NCBI RefSeq assembly: GCF_029914245.1
Contig: NZ_JARYZI010000005.1
Coordinates: forward strand, 62,001-126,000
Source of the DNA: Fusibacter bizertensis
GTDB taxonomy: Bacteria > Bacillota > Clostridia > Peptostreptococcales > Acidaminobacteraceae
Length of the DNA: 64,000 nt
Direction of reading: 5' to 3'
Shown piece by piece: positions 17,619 through 27,035 of the stretch. Position 1 is the stretch's first letter; each line of letters starts with the position of its first letter. Position numbers and translations under genes: made by a program. Below the pieces are notes generated by a model. That model did no database searches. It saw only the letters and a list, made by a program, of their open reading frames with translations, and had not been told where the DNA came from.

Positions 17619-18293
17619 ATGATAAAAACCATAATATTTGACTTTGACGGTACCATTATAGACACTAATGCACTCATAGAAGAGGGGCTAAATCATTTTT
17701 CATTGAGATATAGAGGTAATGTACTTAGTCGAAAAGAAATAACAGCTTTAACAGGTAAAACTTTAGAAGATCAGATGCATTATATTCATCCAGTACATGC
17801 TTTTAGTATGTTAGAGCAGTTTAAAATTTGGTATACACATCATCACAATGAAAAAACAAGAGCTTTTCCGGGTATCATTACTTTGATTAAGAACTTAAAA
17901 AGTCAAGGCTATAGATTGGCGATTGTAAGTAATAATAGTAAAGTTAGTTTAAACCAAGGACTTAAGCACCTGATGTTAACGGACTATTTTGATGTGATCA
18001 TTACTAGAGATGATGTCCACGAAGTCAAACCATCACCAGAGGGCCTTGAAAAAACTTTAGTATTTTTGGAGACTGCTCCTTCTGAAGCAATTTATATTGG
18101 TGATACACATAATGATATGTTAGCAGCCAAAAGAGCAAATATTTCGAGTGTTATGGTGGGGTGGAGTCAACTGGATGTGAGTGAAATTTTACTTTCTGAA
18201 CCTGATTATGTTATTGCATCTCCTTTACAACTTATGACAATACTCGATTCAATAAATGAAGATGTTATACCTTATGAAAAAATGGCTGTTTAG
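17619..18293 (+). CDS. HAD-family hydrolase (PpaX/phosphoglycolate phosphatase-like)
   Basis: The 224-residue protein has all four HAD motifs: FDFDGT with the nucleophile Asp8 and acid-base Asp10, the Ser/Asn motif in VSNNSK, the Lys in EVKPSP, and the acidic pair in IGDTHNDM. A helical cap lies between motifs I and II (C1 type). Substrate cannot be assigned; PpaX, Gph and related phosphatases share this layout. It is monocistronic: it follows the structured leader, and its stop codon lies inside a terminator hairpin. The predicted masking of its SD suggests translational control. Confidence 0.85.
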   Translation: MIKTIIFDFDGTIIDTNALIEEGLNHFSLRYRGNVLSRKEITALTGKTLEDQMHYIHPVHAFSMLEQFKIWYTHHHNEKTRAFPGIITLIKNLKSQGYRLAIVSNNSKVSLNQGLKHLMLTDYFDVIITRDDVHEVKPSPEGLEKTLVFLETAPSEAIYIGDTHNDMLAAKRANISSVMVGWSQLDVSEILLSEPDYVIASPLQLMTILDSINEDVIPYEKMAV

Positions 18294-18316
18294 TCATTTT
18301 TTTTTATATTTTTTTG
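18280..18316 (+). terminator. Intrinsic terminator overlapping the HAD gene stop codon
   Basis: Stem AAATGGCT (18280-18287) with AGTCATTT (18292-18299), loop GTTT, followed by a long T-rich tract. The 5' arm is coding sequence and the stop TAG lies at the start of the 3' arm. Confidence 0.75.
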
Positions 18317-18333
18317 AATTATGAGACATATGA

Positions 18334-18359
18334 CTCGAAAGAGGGTATAATATATCGAG
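18334..18359 (+). promoter_or_regulatory. Promoter/operator of the RND efflux operon
   Basis: A consensus TATAAT at 18346-18351 lies inside an imperfect palindrome with arms CTCGA (18334-18338) and TCGAG (18355-18359). A dyad over the -10 box is the usual place for a repressor of an efflux operon. No regulator gene is adjacent. Confidence 0.4.
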
Positions 18360-18389
18360 ATATTTAAACATGCGTTTAGGAGGACAATA

Positions 18390-19304
18390 ATGAAAATAAG
18401 TCTGTTAAAAAAAGGACACAACATAAATAGCAAGAAGTTAAAAAAGCTTATGATGTTGACAGTCGGTACTATGATCCTTATGCCATTTTTAGTGGGGTGT
18501 ACTCAAAAAGAGGAAACAGAAATTGTAGATAAAGTTAGACAAGTATCGGTGTATACCGTAAGTGATGTAGCACATCGAGAGACACTTGTTTATAACGGGT
18601 TTATCAACTCAAGTCAAGTTATTCCGCTTAATTTTCAAAGAGATGGAAAAGTCGAAAATATAAATGTTGAATCTGGTCAGAAAGTCCTTGCTGGAGATAC
18701 GCTTATGAATTTGACTAAAGAAAATGAGTCGGATATAGCCGCAACAATTTATGCACCAATTGATGGCGTTGTAAGTCAAATATTAGTAGATGAGGGTAAT
18801 CTTGCATCAAAAAACTATCCAGCGATTATCTTGCAGTCTAGTGATGAAAAAATCACCATTGGCGTGACAGGTGAGGATTTTAAAAAGATAGAAAACTATG
18901 GTAATCCAAGTGTTGAAGTAAGCGTAAACAATGTTACACGCACCGCAAAATTTAAGTCAATTGCATTGATACCAGATGCGTCGACGATGACTTATTCTGT
19001 TACTATTGAGCTAGAATCTTCAAAACAAACAATAATTGGAGATTTGGCAGAGGTTAGACTAGAATTATCTAGAATATCTGGCATCTGGTTACCTATTTCT
19101 TACGTTCAAAACGATGGTGAGGATTATGTCTACATTGTCAACTCTGATAATAGAGTAGAAAGACGCAATTTAAAACTTTATGAGCTAAATAACGATTTGG
19201 TTCGTGTCGTTGGCGTCAATGATGGGGATCGCATTATAACTGTTGGGAATTCATTTGTGAACGAAGGGCAACTTGTTAATGCAAGGGAGGATGTTCATGA
19301 ATAA
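18390..19304 (+). CDS. RND efflux periplasmic adaptor (membrane fusion) lipoprotein
   Basis: The 304-residue protein has a hydrophobic N-terminus with lipobox FLVGC (Cys37), then the biotinyl-lipoyl-like halves (GKVENINVESGQKVLAGD and PIDGVVSQILVDEGN) and a C-terminal MP-proximal domain ending in a 'DGDRIITVGNSFVNEGQLV' type strand. It is short because the alpha-hairpin between the lipoyl halves is nearly absent, which fits a system that need not reach an outer-membrane channel. It overlaps the permease gene by 8 bp, so the two are coupled. An AGGAGG site precedes ATG 18390. Confidence 0.88.
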   Translation: MKISLLKKGHNINSKKLKKLMMLTVGTMILMPFLVGCTQKEETEIVDKVRQVSVYTVSDVAHRETLVYNGFINSSQVIPLNFQRDGKVENINVESGQKVLAGDTLMNLTKENESDIAATIYAPIDGVVSQILVDEGNLASKNYPAIILQSSDEKITIGVTGEDFKKIENYGNPSVEVSVNNVTRTAKFKSIALIPDASTMTYSVTIELESSKQTIIGDLAEVRLELSRISGIWLPISYVQNDGEDYVYIVNSDNRVERRNLKLYELNNDLVRVVGVNDGDRIITVGNSFVNEGQLVNAREDVHE

Positions 19305-22300
19305 ACTAATAAAAGTAGCTATCCATGAAAGAAAGGTTACTTTCTTATTAGCGATAATGATCTTTCTTTATGGCATATATGCATATTACTATATACCTAA
19401 ACAAGAAAATCCTGATACTTCTAGTCCTTCTGCTCAAATCATTACTGTATACCCTGGAGCAACTGCAAATGAAGTTGAAGAACAAGTTACACAGAAAATT
19501 GAAGATGAGTTAGCAACGCTTGATGGTGTTGAGAACATCACTTCGTATTCAAATCCTAATGTTTCAGTGGTGATTTTAACGCTCAATTATGATGTTAATT
19601 ATGATGAGCAATGGGCAAAAATGAGAGTGTTACTTGATGCACTTAAAAACGATTTGCCAAGTAATGTACAAGATTATCAAATAGAAACTGAGTTGACAAC
19701 ATCAGCGGGTATCATCTTAAGCTTATCTGGTGAAGACTATTCCTACGAACAACTAGGTGCATATGCTGAAACATATAAGAAAAGACTTGAAGATATAGAA
19801 GGTGTTAAACGAATCGTCATAGATGGCATTCCAAAGAAAAATCTAGAAATAAAAGTGGATTTAAAAAAATTAGAGAGCTTGCCTTTATCTTTAAAGGATA
19901 TTTTTGATTTAGTGTCAGCACAAAGTGTTAGTATACCTGCTGGCGCAATACAAACGAATTATGGAAAAATTGGCGTTAAAAATCCAAGTGATATCAATTC
20001 AATAACTAAAACAGAAAATATGATCATATATGGTTCAGAAGAATCCGGTGCTTTACTTAAACTAAAAGATATTGCAGATGTAAGTTTCGAATATGATCGC
20101 CAACAACATAGCTACAAGCAAGGAGAAAAGAACTCGGTGCTATTAACCGTTTATTTCAGTGACAATCAAAATGTTGTTTTAATTGGAAATGATATTAGAG
20201 ATGAAATAAACTTACTCAATGATAAAATGCCGAGTGCTTTGAAAGTAAATGAAGTATTGTTTCAACCAGAAGAAGTGAGTCGTTCTATTGAAGGTTTTAT
20301 CATAAACTTACTTCAAGGTATGATTTTCGTTATTATTGTTGTACTGATAGGCATGGGAATTAGAAATGCAATGGTAGTATCTATTGCAATTCCACTTTCA
20401 ATTACAATGACAATAATTGCAATGAAGCTTATTGGTCTAGATATACAACAAATGTCAATAGCAGCACTTATTATTGCACTCGGAATGCTGGTGGATAATT
20501 CGATCGTAATAAGTGATTCGATTCAAATTAAAATTAATGAAGGTATTGAAATCAAAAAGGCGTGTTATGAAGGTACTGTTGAACAGTCTATACCTGTTTT
20601 GACATCTACTCTTACAACAGTAGTTGCATTTGCTCCTTTGATTGTCTTACCTGGAGAGGCTGGAGAATTTGCGAAATCACTGCCTCAAGTAGTTATCATT
20701 GCATTGATAGCTTCATATATTGTAGCTATGTTTGTAACACCAGCCCTTGCGAGTATCTTTTTCAAAAACACACATAAAGAAAACGCCCCTAAAAATAGAC
20801 TAAGACATTTCTTTGAATCAGGACTTAAAGGTTCTTTAAAAATGCCGAAGATGTCTTTATTTTTCATCTTAGTTATATTAATGGGATCTGTTTATGCAGC
20901 ATCTTTTTTATCTATAGAACTATTTCCATATGCAGATAAAGATATTGTATATATCGATGTTTTTTCAGAAAAAGATGGTGATATTGAATATACTGAAAAA
21001 CTAGCAAAAGAATTACGTGAGTTGTTAAAAGAAGAAGATGCAATTGTAGATATTAGTTCATCAATTGGTGGTGGATTTCCTAAATTCTACTTAACAGTTG
21101 GCGTTAGACCTCCTTCTGATAATTATAGTCAATTGTTATTAAAAGTGGATTTATCAAAGTCAAAAGAGTTTGATTCGCGAGAAACTTATGCTTATTATTT
21201 ACAGAGATTAGTTGATGAAAAATTAATTGGTGGAACTGCAACTGTGAATCTACTTGAGATTAACCAACCTGGTCCAGCGGTGGATATCAGAATTTCTGGT
21301 GAAGAGAGAGAAGATGTCAAACGTGTCTCAGATCAACTTTATAATGTGATATTAAGTCATAATCAAACGATTAATGTTCAAAATGATAGTGCTGCATATG
21401 AGTATCAATATTTAATTGATCAAGATAGTATTAAAGCCTCTAGTTTAGGTCTTACAAATTATGATATACAGTTACAAACTAGTTTAGCCCTTAACGGAAT
21501 GAAAGCAGCAACACTAGAAAATGGTGGTAAAACATATGATGTAATTATACGTGGAGAAATTGACAAATTAGACGATCTTATGAACCTACAAATCAAATCA
21601 AGTACAACCGGAGGAAAGTACCTTCTCAAACAATTTGCTACTGTTTCACTGGATAAAGAACTGAGTTCAATTAAACGTCTAAATAGAAATTCTTCAGTTT
21701 CGGTAAGTGCAAATGTTATGCCGGGATACTCTGCAAACGATTTGCAAAAGTGGATCGAAAATAGTGTATTGCTTGGAATAGATCAAGAGGGTGTATCAAT
21801 TTCCTTTGGTGGTGATCAAGAAATATTTGATAAATACATCTCTGGCTTATTAGGAGCGGCTGCGATTGCTGTTATAATTATCTATATTATTTTATTGATA
21901 CAGTTTAACTCCATGATGCAACCATTTATCATATTAGCGACAGTTCCACTTTCAATAATAGGCTCTATTTTTGCACTGCTTATTTTTAATCAAAATGTTA
22001 CTTTTACTGTTGGTCTTGGGGTTGCAAGTTTAATTGGAGTTGTCGTTAATAATGCGATATTACTGATTGAATATATTAATAGAGAACGCAGATTAGATCG
22101 GTCTGTATACGAAGCGTGTGTTAATTCAGTCGAAAGACGATTTAGACCTATTATGCTAAGTACCATTACTACAGTTATTGGGTTAGTACCTATGGCTTTG
22201 TCTGGTAGTTCTTTCTTTAGTCCTATGGCAATGGCTTTAATGGGCGGCTTGACAATTTCAACCTTATTAACACTTATTGTGATACCACTGATCTACTACC

Positions 22301-22323
22301 AAAGTCATAAAAGAGAAATTTAG
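19297..22323 (+). CDS. RND-family efflux permease
   Basis: The start is ATG 19297, six bases after AGGGAGG; earlier in-frame starts lie on the wrong side of that site. The roughly 1008-residue protein has the duplicated RND layout: TM1 (about 12-30), a large extracytoplasmic loop with the GATANEVEEQVTQKIEDEL helix, a TM2-6 cluster (about 325-480), a second loop and TM8-12 (about 850-1000). TM4 has LGMLVDNSIV, keeping one of the two proton-relay aspartates. It forms an efflux pair with the adaptor gene. No outer-membrane factor is encoded nearby. Substrate is unknown. Confidence 0.92.
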   Translation: MNKLIKVAIHERKVTFLLAIMIFLYGIYAYYYIPKQENPDTSSPSAQIITVYPGATANEVEEQVTQKIEDELATLDGVENITSYSNPNVSVVILTLNYDVNYDEQWAKMRVLLDALKNDLPSNVQDYQIETELTTSAGIILSLSGEDYSYEQLGAYAETYKKRLEDIEGVKRIVIDGIPKKNLEIKVDLKKLESLPLSLKDIFDLVSAQSVSIPAGAIQTNYGKIGVKNPSDINSITKTENMIIYGSEESGALLKLKDIADVSFEYDRQQHSYKQGEKNSVLLTVYFSDNQNVVLIGNDIRDEINLLNDKMPSALKVNEVLFQPEEVSRSIEGFIINLLQGMIFVIIVVLIGMGIRNAMVVSIAIPLSITMTIIAMKLIGLDIQQMSIAALIIALGMLVDNSIVISDSIQIKINEGIEIKKACYEGTVEQSIPVLTSTLTTVVAFAPLIVLPGEAGEFAKSLPQVVIIALIASYIVAMFVTPALASIFFKNTHKENAPKNRLRHFFESGLKGSLKMPKMSLFFILVILMGSVYAASFLSIELFPYADKDIVYIDVFSEKDGDIEYTEKLAKELRELLKEEDAIVDISSSIGGGFPKFYLTVGVRPPSDNYSQLLLKVDLSKSKEFDSRETYAYYLQRLVDEKLIGGTATVNLLEINQPGPAVDIRISGEEREDVKRVSDQLYNVILSHNQTINVQNDSAAYEYQYLIDQDSIKASSLGLTNYDIQLQTSLALNGMKAATLENGGKTYDVIIRGEIDKLDDLMNLQIKSSTTGGKYLLKQFATVSLDKELSSIKRLNRNSSVSVSANVMPGYSANDLQKWIENSVLLGIDQEGVSISFGGDQEIFDKYISGLLGAAAIAVIIIYIILLIQFNSMMQPFIILATVPLSIIGSIFALLIFNQNVTFTVGLGVASLIGVVVNNAILLIEYINRERRLDRSVYEACVNSVERRFRPIMLSTITTVIGLVPMALSGSSFFSPMAMALMGGLTISTLLTLIVIPLIYYQSHKREI

Positions 22324-22343
22324 TTTGTTTCATTTATAGTACT

Positions 22344-22396
22344 TGCAAGAGAAGTGGAGATATGCTAATATAACCTTGACCCCCCTATACAGGGGT
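22344..22396 (+). promoter_or_regulatory. Promoter with CstR/CsoR-like operator before the rhodanese gene
   Basis: TTGCAA (22344-22349), a 17-bp spacer and TAATAT (22367-22372) form the promoter. Directly downstream lies ACCCC-N8-GGGGT (22379-22396). A GC-rich dyad with C-runs and G-runs around a TATA centre is the operator style of CsoR-family repressors, and CstR-type members control rhodanese genes in other Firmicutes. No CsoR/CstR gene is in the window. Confidence 0.5.
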
Positions 22397-22412
22397 TTGA
22401 AAGGAGTAACGA

Positions 22413-22781
22413 ATGGATATTTTATTAGCTGTAACAGTGGCGTATGTTATATTTTTAATTATTAGTAAACTAACAGCGCCAAAAGTTGAACACGTAAGTG
22501 GAAAGATGTTAGATGAGATGTTAGGGGACAAAACTAATAAAAAGCAGTACATTGATGTAAGAACTGCAGGTGAGTTTAATTCACGAAAAGTTAAAGGATT
22601 TAAAAATATTCCGCTAGACCAACTTCATAAAAGAATGAAAGAAATTGATGCAGACATGCCTGTAGTGCTTATGTGTGCTTCAGGGAGTAGGAGTATGAAA
22701 GCTGCAAAGATATTAAACAAAAATGGTTATAAAACCATTGTTAATGTAAAAGGCGGAATTAGTTCTTATCCAAGCAAATAA
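22413..22781 (+). CDS. Membrane-anchored single-domain rhodanese
   Basis: The 122-residue protein has one N-terminal membrane helix (about 3-20) and a rhodanese domain (about 28-120) with the IDVRTAGEF entry motif and active-site loop CASGSRS, nucleophile Cys88. Such proteins move sulfane sulfur between thiols. The CstR/CsoR-like operator upstream and a terminator downstream suggest a single-gene unit responding to persulfide. The gene has an AAGGAG site before ATG 22413. Confidence 0.88.
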   Translation: MDILLAVTVAYVIFLIISKLTAPKVEHVSGKMLDEMLGDKTNKKQYIDVRTAGEFNSRKVKGFKNIPLDQLHKRMKEIDADMPVVLMCASGSRSMKAAKILNKNGYKTIVNVKGGISSYPSK

Positions 22782-22785
22782 ACAT

Positions 22786-22828
22786 GAAAGGGGTCACTAC
22801 TAGCTATGAGTAGGTCCCTTTTTTTATG
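22786..22828 (+). terminator. Intrinsic terminator after the rhodanese gene
   Basis: An imperfect hairpin with GAAAGGGG/TCCCTTT closing arms and an inner CTACT/AGTAG pairing, followed by TTTTTTT. Confidence 0.7.
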
Positions 22829-23045
22829 TGCATAATTTTAATAGGCCTATTTAAGCTATAAATACCTGTTCTCCGGTAGTTTCATTTAGGATGGTATAAT
22901 TTGTCAGTATGATACTAAAAAAATGTTATAGGGCGCATAGAACCTTAAATATCGCATTATTCAATACATCTATCCAGAGGACTTGCAATAATCAAGTTCA
23001 TAAGATAGTATATAAGGAAATTGTTTTTAAGCAAGGAGGGAAAAT

Positions 23046-24332
23046 ATGCTTCAAGAAGCTAACAAATGTCTATTATGCAAAAATGCAAAGTGTCAAGAAG
23101 GATGTCCAATAAATACACCAATTCCAGAGGTGATTAAACTATATAAAAGTGGTGACATAATGAAAGCAGGCGAACTGTTATTTCAAAACAATCCGTTATC
23201 TTTAATTTGTTCTATGGTCTGTGTACATGAAGATCAATGTAAAGGAAACTGCATACTCAATAAAAAAGGTGATCCTGTTGCTTTTCATAAGATTGAAACA
23301 GAAATCTCAAAAGTATATTTTCAAGAAAATAAATTATTACCATCAAATAGAAATAAAGGAAAAGTTGCAATCATTGGTGGTGGTCCAGCAGGTATAACCA
23401 TTTCATTTATACTCTCGCAAAAGGGGTATGATGTCACTTTGTTTGAAGCACACAGTAAAATAGGTGGTGTTTTAAGGTATGGTATACCAGAATATAGATT
23501 GCCCAATGATATGGTAGATTTAGTTGAAGAAAAGTTAATAGAAAGTGGAGTAAGAATAAGACCTAATACTTTGATTGGGCCAGTGATCACATTGGATAGG
23601 CTGTTTTTAGATGGCTATAAGGCCGCGTTTATAGGTACAGGTGTTTGGAATCCTAAACCACTTACTATAAAAGGTGAGACACTTGGCAATGTACACTATG
23701 CGATTGATTATTTAAAATCACCTGAGACTTATAGACTGGGAGAGAGTGTAGCTGTAATTGGAGCAGGTAATGTTGCACTTGATGCTGCGCGAAGTGCAAT
23801 TCGCGGTGGTGCCTCGAAAGTGACAATTGTATATAGAAAAGGATTTTCAGAAATGCCAGCAACGGATCAAGAAATAAAAGAAGCATTAGATGATGGGATA
23901 AGTTTTGAACTTTATAAGTATCCTATAGAGATTAAGGATGATGGTATCTTTGTGGGATTAACGGATTCAGAAATGGATAAGATGTCGTTTATTCATGCGG
24001 ATTCAACTATTATAGCGATTAGTCAAACCGCACGTAACAACATTGTAAGAAGTACCACTGAACTCAACACGTCACAGATGGGACTTTTAATAACAGACCG
24101 TGATGGACGCACAACTAAACCAGGTACTTTTGCATCAGGTGACGTGGTGACTGGAGCAAAGACAGTTGTAGAGGCAATTGCACATGCAAAAGTGGTTGCA
24201 GGGACAATCGATACCTATTGTCAAACTTTAGATACATGTGTTTTAGAGTTTAGTGACAATTGTGATGCGCCAGAATGCATGGAATCAGTCGTGCAAAATT
24301 GTAGAGAAAACTGGCTGGTATTTGAAGATTAG
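23046..24332 (+). CDS. GltD-like NAD(P)H-dependent oxidoreductase (glutamate synthase small-subunit family)
   Basis: The 428-residue flavoprotein begins with a Cys-rich ferredoxin-like region (CLLCKNAKCQEGCPINTPIP and later CSMVCVHEDQCKGNC) that binds Fe-S clusters in the family. An FAD site follows (AIIGGGPAGIT at about 103), with a GIPEYRLP motif, an NAD(P)H site (AVIGAGNVALDAARSA at about 234) and a closing TFASGDVVTGAKTVVEAIAHAK. It is slightly shorter than typical GltD and has a C-terminal extension with Cys residues. No large GltB subunit is adjacent, so it may serve another electron-transfer partner. It ends one base before the oppositely oriented ANTAR gene. Confidence 0.85.
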   Translation: MLQEANKCLLCKNAKCQEGCPINTPIPEVIKLYKSGDIMKAGELLFQNNPLSLICSMVCVHEDQCKGNCILNKKGDPVAFHKIETEISKVYFQENKLLPSNRNKGKVAIIGGGPAGITISFILSQKGYDVTLFEAHSKIGGVLRYGIPEYRLPNDMVDLVEEKLIESGVRIRPNTLIGPVITLDRLFLDGYKAAFIGTGVWNPKPLTIKGETLGNVHYAIDYLKSPETYRLGESVAVIGAGNVALDAARSAIRGGASKVTIVYRKGFSEMPATDQEIKEALDDGISFELYKYPIEIKDDGIFVGLTDSEMDKMSFIHADSTIIAISQTARNNIVRSTTELNTSQMGLLITDRDGRTTKPGTFASGDVVTGAKTVVEAIAHAKVVAGTIDTYCQTLDTCVLEFSDNCDAPECMESVVQNCRENWLVFED

Positions 24333-24908
24333 TTATAACTCTTTTATGGCGCCTTGTAAAATAGATTCCGCTGCTGCATAGCGCGATAATTCTCGCTCTA
24401 CAGAAAAGGAGTCAATCGTTCTAGCGGATTGAGACTCACTGATATTAAACTTGCTAATCAAATACCATTTAGCTGCATCAATGGTTCGTATTTCGTCCAT
24501 CATTGGCAATACTTCAATATGGTCTTTTTCCATAGCGTGTATTTTAGTTCGTGTTGTTTCTATACATTTTAATAAGTTTTGAAATGGCTTTACAACAACG
24601 GGCTTTTTAATGCAGAGAACACCAAAATTAGTAAGAAGCTCTTTTGTTTGCAAATAAGTAGATTCTCGTGCTATAAACATGATGCTAGTTGTCGTTCTCT
24701 GAGCGGCATATTTAGCAAGTCGATCGCCAAGTTCTGTTCTCATAGGAGCATTGATAATGACAAGATCAAATTCATGTACATCTAATAGGTTGGTTGCATC
24801 AGAATAGTTAAATGCACTAAAGATTTTACCATACGAGGTATTCATTAATAATTCTTTGATAAAACCTTCACTTGAGTCGGTATTTGTGATTAATAAAATA
24901 TCTTGCAT
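24333..24908 (-). CDS. ANTAR-domain regulator with pseudo-receiver
   Basis: The start is ATG at 24908-24906, preceded by GGAGGTG on the minus strand. The N-terminal 120 residues have a receiver-like fold, but the phospho-acceptor position reads VIINAPM, Asn in place of Asp, and the N-terminal acidic pair is missing. It is therefore probably not phosphorylated. The C-terminal part (about 135-190) matches the ANTAR RNA-binding domain (DAAKWYLISKFNISESQSAR, then RELSRYAAAESIL). ANTAR proteins cause antitermination, often for nitrogen genes. It abuts the GltD-like gene tail to tail. Confidence 0.82.
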   Translation of the reverse strand: MQDILLITNTDSSEGFIKELLMNTSYGKIFSAFNYSDATNLLDVHEFDLVIINAPMRTELGDRLAKYAAQRTTTSIMFIARESTYLQTKELLTNFGVLCIKKPVVVKPFQNLLKCIETTRTKIHAMEKDHIEVLPMMDEIRTIDAAKWYLISKFNISESQSARTIDSFSVERELSRYAAAESILQGAIKEL

Positions 24909-25021
24909 TACATCACCTCCATTTTTTACAATTTTAAAATATATTATATTTTTATTCAAAGAAACTGTCAAGCAGTGTATGATTATTCTATAAAAATAAA
25001 TGATTAAGTGGGGTAAAGACA

Positions 25022-26545
25022 GTGATAATAAAAAAAATCATCAGAAAATCAAATGTTTTAGTGCTTAGTACGATTTTGTTATTAAACCTAGTAGGTATAT
25101 CTTATGGTTCATCTACATCTGAACAAATATTATTTGATACACATAAAAGTGAAAAAATAGAGCAGTATATTAAAGAAAAAATGAGTGAAGGAAAAATCCC
25201 TGGACTCTCAATTGCAATTGTAGAAAATGATGAAGTGCTTTATCAAAAGGGTTTTGGTAAAACGGGTAATGGAAGATCTGATGTAACTGTGGATTCTACT
25301 TTTATAACTGGATCTATCACAAAATCTTTTACTGCACTTGCGGCAAGACAATTAATTGGTCAAAACCTTATGAAGGAAACTGATGAAGTTAAGAAATATA
25401 TACCTTGGTTTACGCTTTCTAAACCTGATGGTGAAGCAATTAAAGTAAAAGATTTGATGAATCATACAAGTGGGTTATTACCTGCAAGTGGTGAAGAAGC
25501 ATATACTTATAATGCAAAATACTCGCTAAAAACCCTAACTGAAGAGATTAACCGGTCTGAGCATACTCAATATTTGTTTGAAAACGATGCGCAATATTCA
25601 AATCTAAACTATATCATCTTAGGACATCTTGTTGAGGTTGTGACTGGTAAAAGTTATACTGAATATGTTCAAGGTAATATTTTAAAACCGCTAAATATGA
25701 GTACATCAGGTTTTGAGAATTCTTTAGAGGGGATTACTGCTGGTCATAGGATCGTTTATGGTTTTACTATGAAAACAGAAGTGCCATATCCTTCTGGTTT
25801 AGTTTCTTCTAATTATTTAGTTTCAAATATAAGTGATTTAAGTAAATATATTATGCTTTTACTCAATAATGGGTATACAAAATCAGATCAAAGCATATTT
25901 CAAGATAATGTATTATATCCAATCGATGTGAGTTTAGAGCCAGGTCAACCGTATTATGATATATTGTGGAATCAAAATAATAGTACATCTCAAGGAAACT
26001 ATAATGGTTTTTATGGTGCGATTGGGTCGACACCAAATTACAATTCTGCAATGTTAATAAATCAAGAAAAACGTTTGGGCATAATCATCTTGACCAATCA
26101 AAGCAATCCATATAATATACCAGCAATCACAGCGCAAACTATCGCAAATGATATAACTGATATTTTACTAGATCAAACACCGTATGTGTTTGAAAGTAAG
26201 TCTCAAATTAGCATGTGGTTTTTTCCTATTTTTGCTTTTGTGTTAACCATCTTTATGCTGAATGAGATTATAAAGACATATAGAATTTTGTTGGACACTA
26301 GAAAAAGCAAAAACTTTGAGGGAATTAAATATATTCATGGAATGGAAATTTTTAGAGGCATAATATCTTTAATTGCATATTTTGGATTTCCTATTGTATT
26401 TGATAATTCTTGGCGTTTTTTTGTAGCAGCAAACCCTGAAGTAGTATTGCCAATTCTTTGGATTATTGTTATAAATATATTATCAGTGATTACCACCTTG
26501 GTGATCAGATTGAAAATGATTAGAAAATTAGGAGGTATCAAATGA
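25022..26545 (+). CDS. Serine hydrolase of the beta-lactamase/PBP4* family with C-terminal membrane helices
   Basis: The 507-residue protein has an N-terminal signal or anchor (about 10-30), then a class C beta-lactamase-like domain with SxxK (Ser98-I-T-Lys101 in TGSITKSF), a NHTSGL strand, and the YxN motif (YSNLNY). The third motif reads YGAIGSTPNY in place of HxG. Three membrane helices follow (about 397-415, 437-460 and 475-500). Members act as D,D-peptidases or esterases on cell-wall or amino-acid substrates; the exact reaction is unknown. The start is GTG 25022 with GGGG upstream. It overlaps luxS by 4 bp. Confidence 0.82.
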   Translation: MIIKKIIRKSNVLVLSTILLLNLVGISYGSSTSEQILFDTHKSEKIEQYIKEKMSEGKIPGLSIAIVENDEVLYQKGFGKTGNGRSDVTVDSTFITGSITKSFTALAARQLIGQNLMKETDEVKKYIPWFTLSKPDGEAIKVKDLMNHTSGLLPASGEEAYTYNAKYSLKTLTEEINRSEHTQYLFENDAQYSNLNYIILGHLVEVVTGKSYTEYVQGNILKPLNMSTSGFENSLEGITAGHRIVYGFTMKTEVPYPSGLVSSNYLVSNISDLSKYIMLLLNNGYTKSDQSIFQDNVLYPIDVSLEPGQPYYDILWNQNNSTSQGNYNGFYGAIGSTPNYNSAMLINQEKRLGIIILTNQSNPYNIPAITAQTIANDITDILLDQTPYVFESKSQISMWFFPIFAFVLTIFMLNEIIKTYRILLDTRKSKNFEGIKYIHGMEIFRGIISLIAYFGFPIVFDNSWRFFVAANPEVVLPILWIIVINILSVITTLVIRLKMIRKLGGIK

Positions 26546-27015
26546 ATAAAATAGATAGTTTTACCGTTGATCATATTAAACTTGAAAAAGGTGTTTATGT
26601 GTCAAGAATTGATCATCTTGGTGAAGAAGTTGTCACTACCTTTGATTTAAGGATGAAAAAGCCTAATTTAGAATTGTTAGATAATGAAGCGATTCATACT
26701 CTTGAACACTTAATTGCAACTTTTGTACGGAACGATGAAGAATTTTCTGAGAAAGTTGTTTACTTTGGTCCAATGGGGTGTCTAACAGGCATGTATTTAA
26801 TCCTTCATGGTAATTATAAATCTCAGGATATTGTACCCCTTTTGAAACGTGCTTTTGAGTTCGTTATCGCATTTGAGGGTGAAATCCCTGGAGTAAGTGA
26901 GATAGAATGTGGAAGTTACAAGTTACACAGCCTTACTAAAGCCAAAGTAGAAGCAAATGATTATTTAGAGGTTTTAAATAATATTGGACAAAATCAACTG
27001 AATTATCCAAATTAG
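26542..27015 (+). CDS. luxS: S-ribosylhomocysteine lyase
   Basis: LuxS converts S-ribosylhomocysteine to homocysteine and DPD, the AI-2 precursor. The 157-residue length is standard. Zinc ligands are visible: His52 and His56 in HTLEHL, and Cys123 in IECGSY; the catalytic Cys lies in MGCLTGMY and Glu55 in the HTLEH motif. It starts within the end of the serine hydrolase gene (ATGA overlap) behind AGGAGG and is followed by mtnN 20 bp later, giving the two-step SAH recycling route. Confidence 0.96.
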   Translation: MNKIDSFTVDHIKLEKGVYVSRIDHLGEEVVTTFDLRMKKPNLELLDNEAIHTLEHLIATFVRNDEEFSEKVVYFGPMGCLTGMYLILHGNYKSQDIVPLLKRAFEFVIAFEGEIPGVSEIECGSYKLHSLTKAKVEANDYLEVLNNIGQNQLNYPN

Positions 27016-27035
27016 AGAGGAAAAGGACGTATAAG

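Noticed and set aside
22909-23112. Open frame of 67 codons before the GltD-like gene
   Set aside because: It runs into the GltD-like start in another frame, has no ribosome binding site, and its composition does not look like a protein family.
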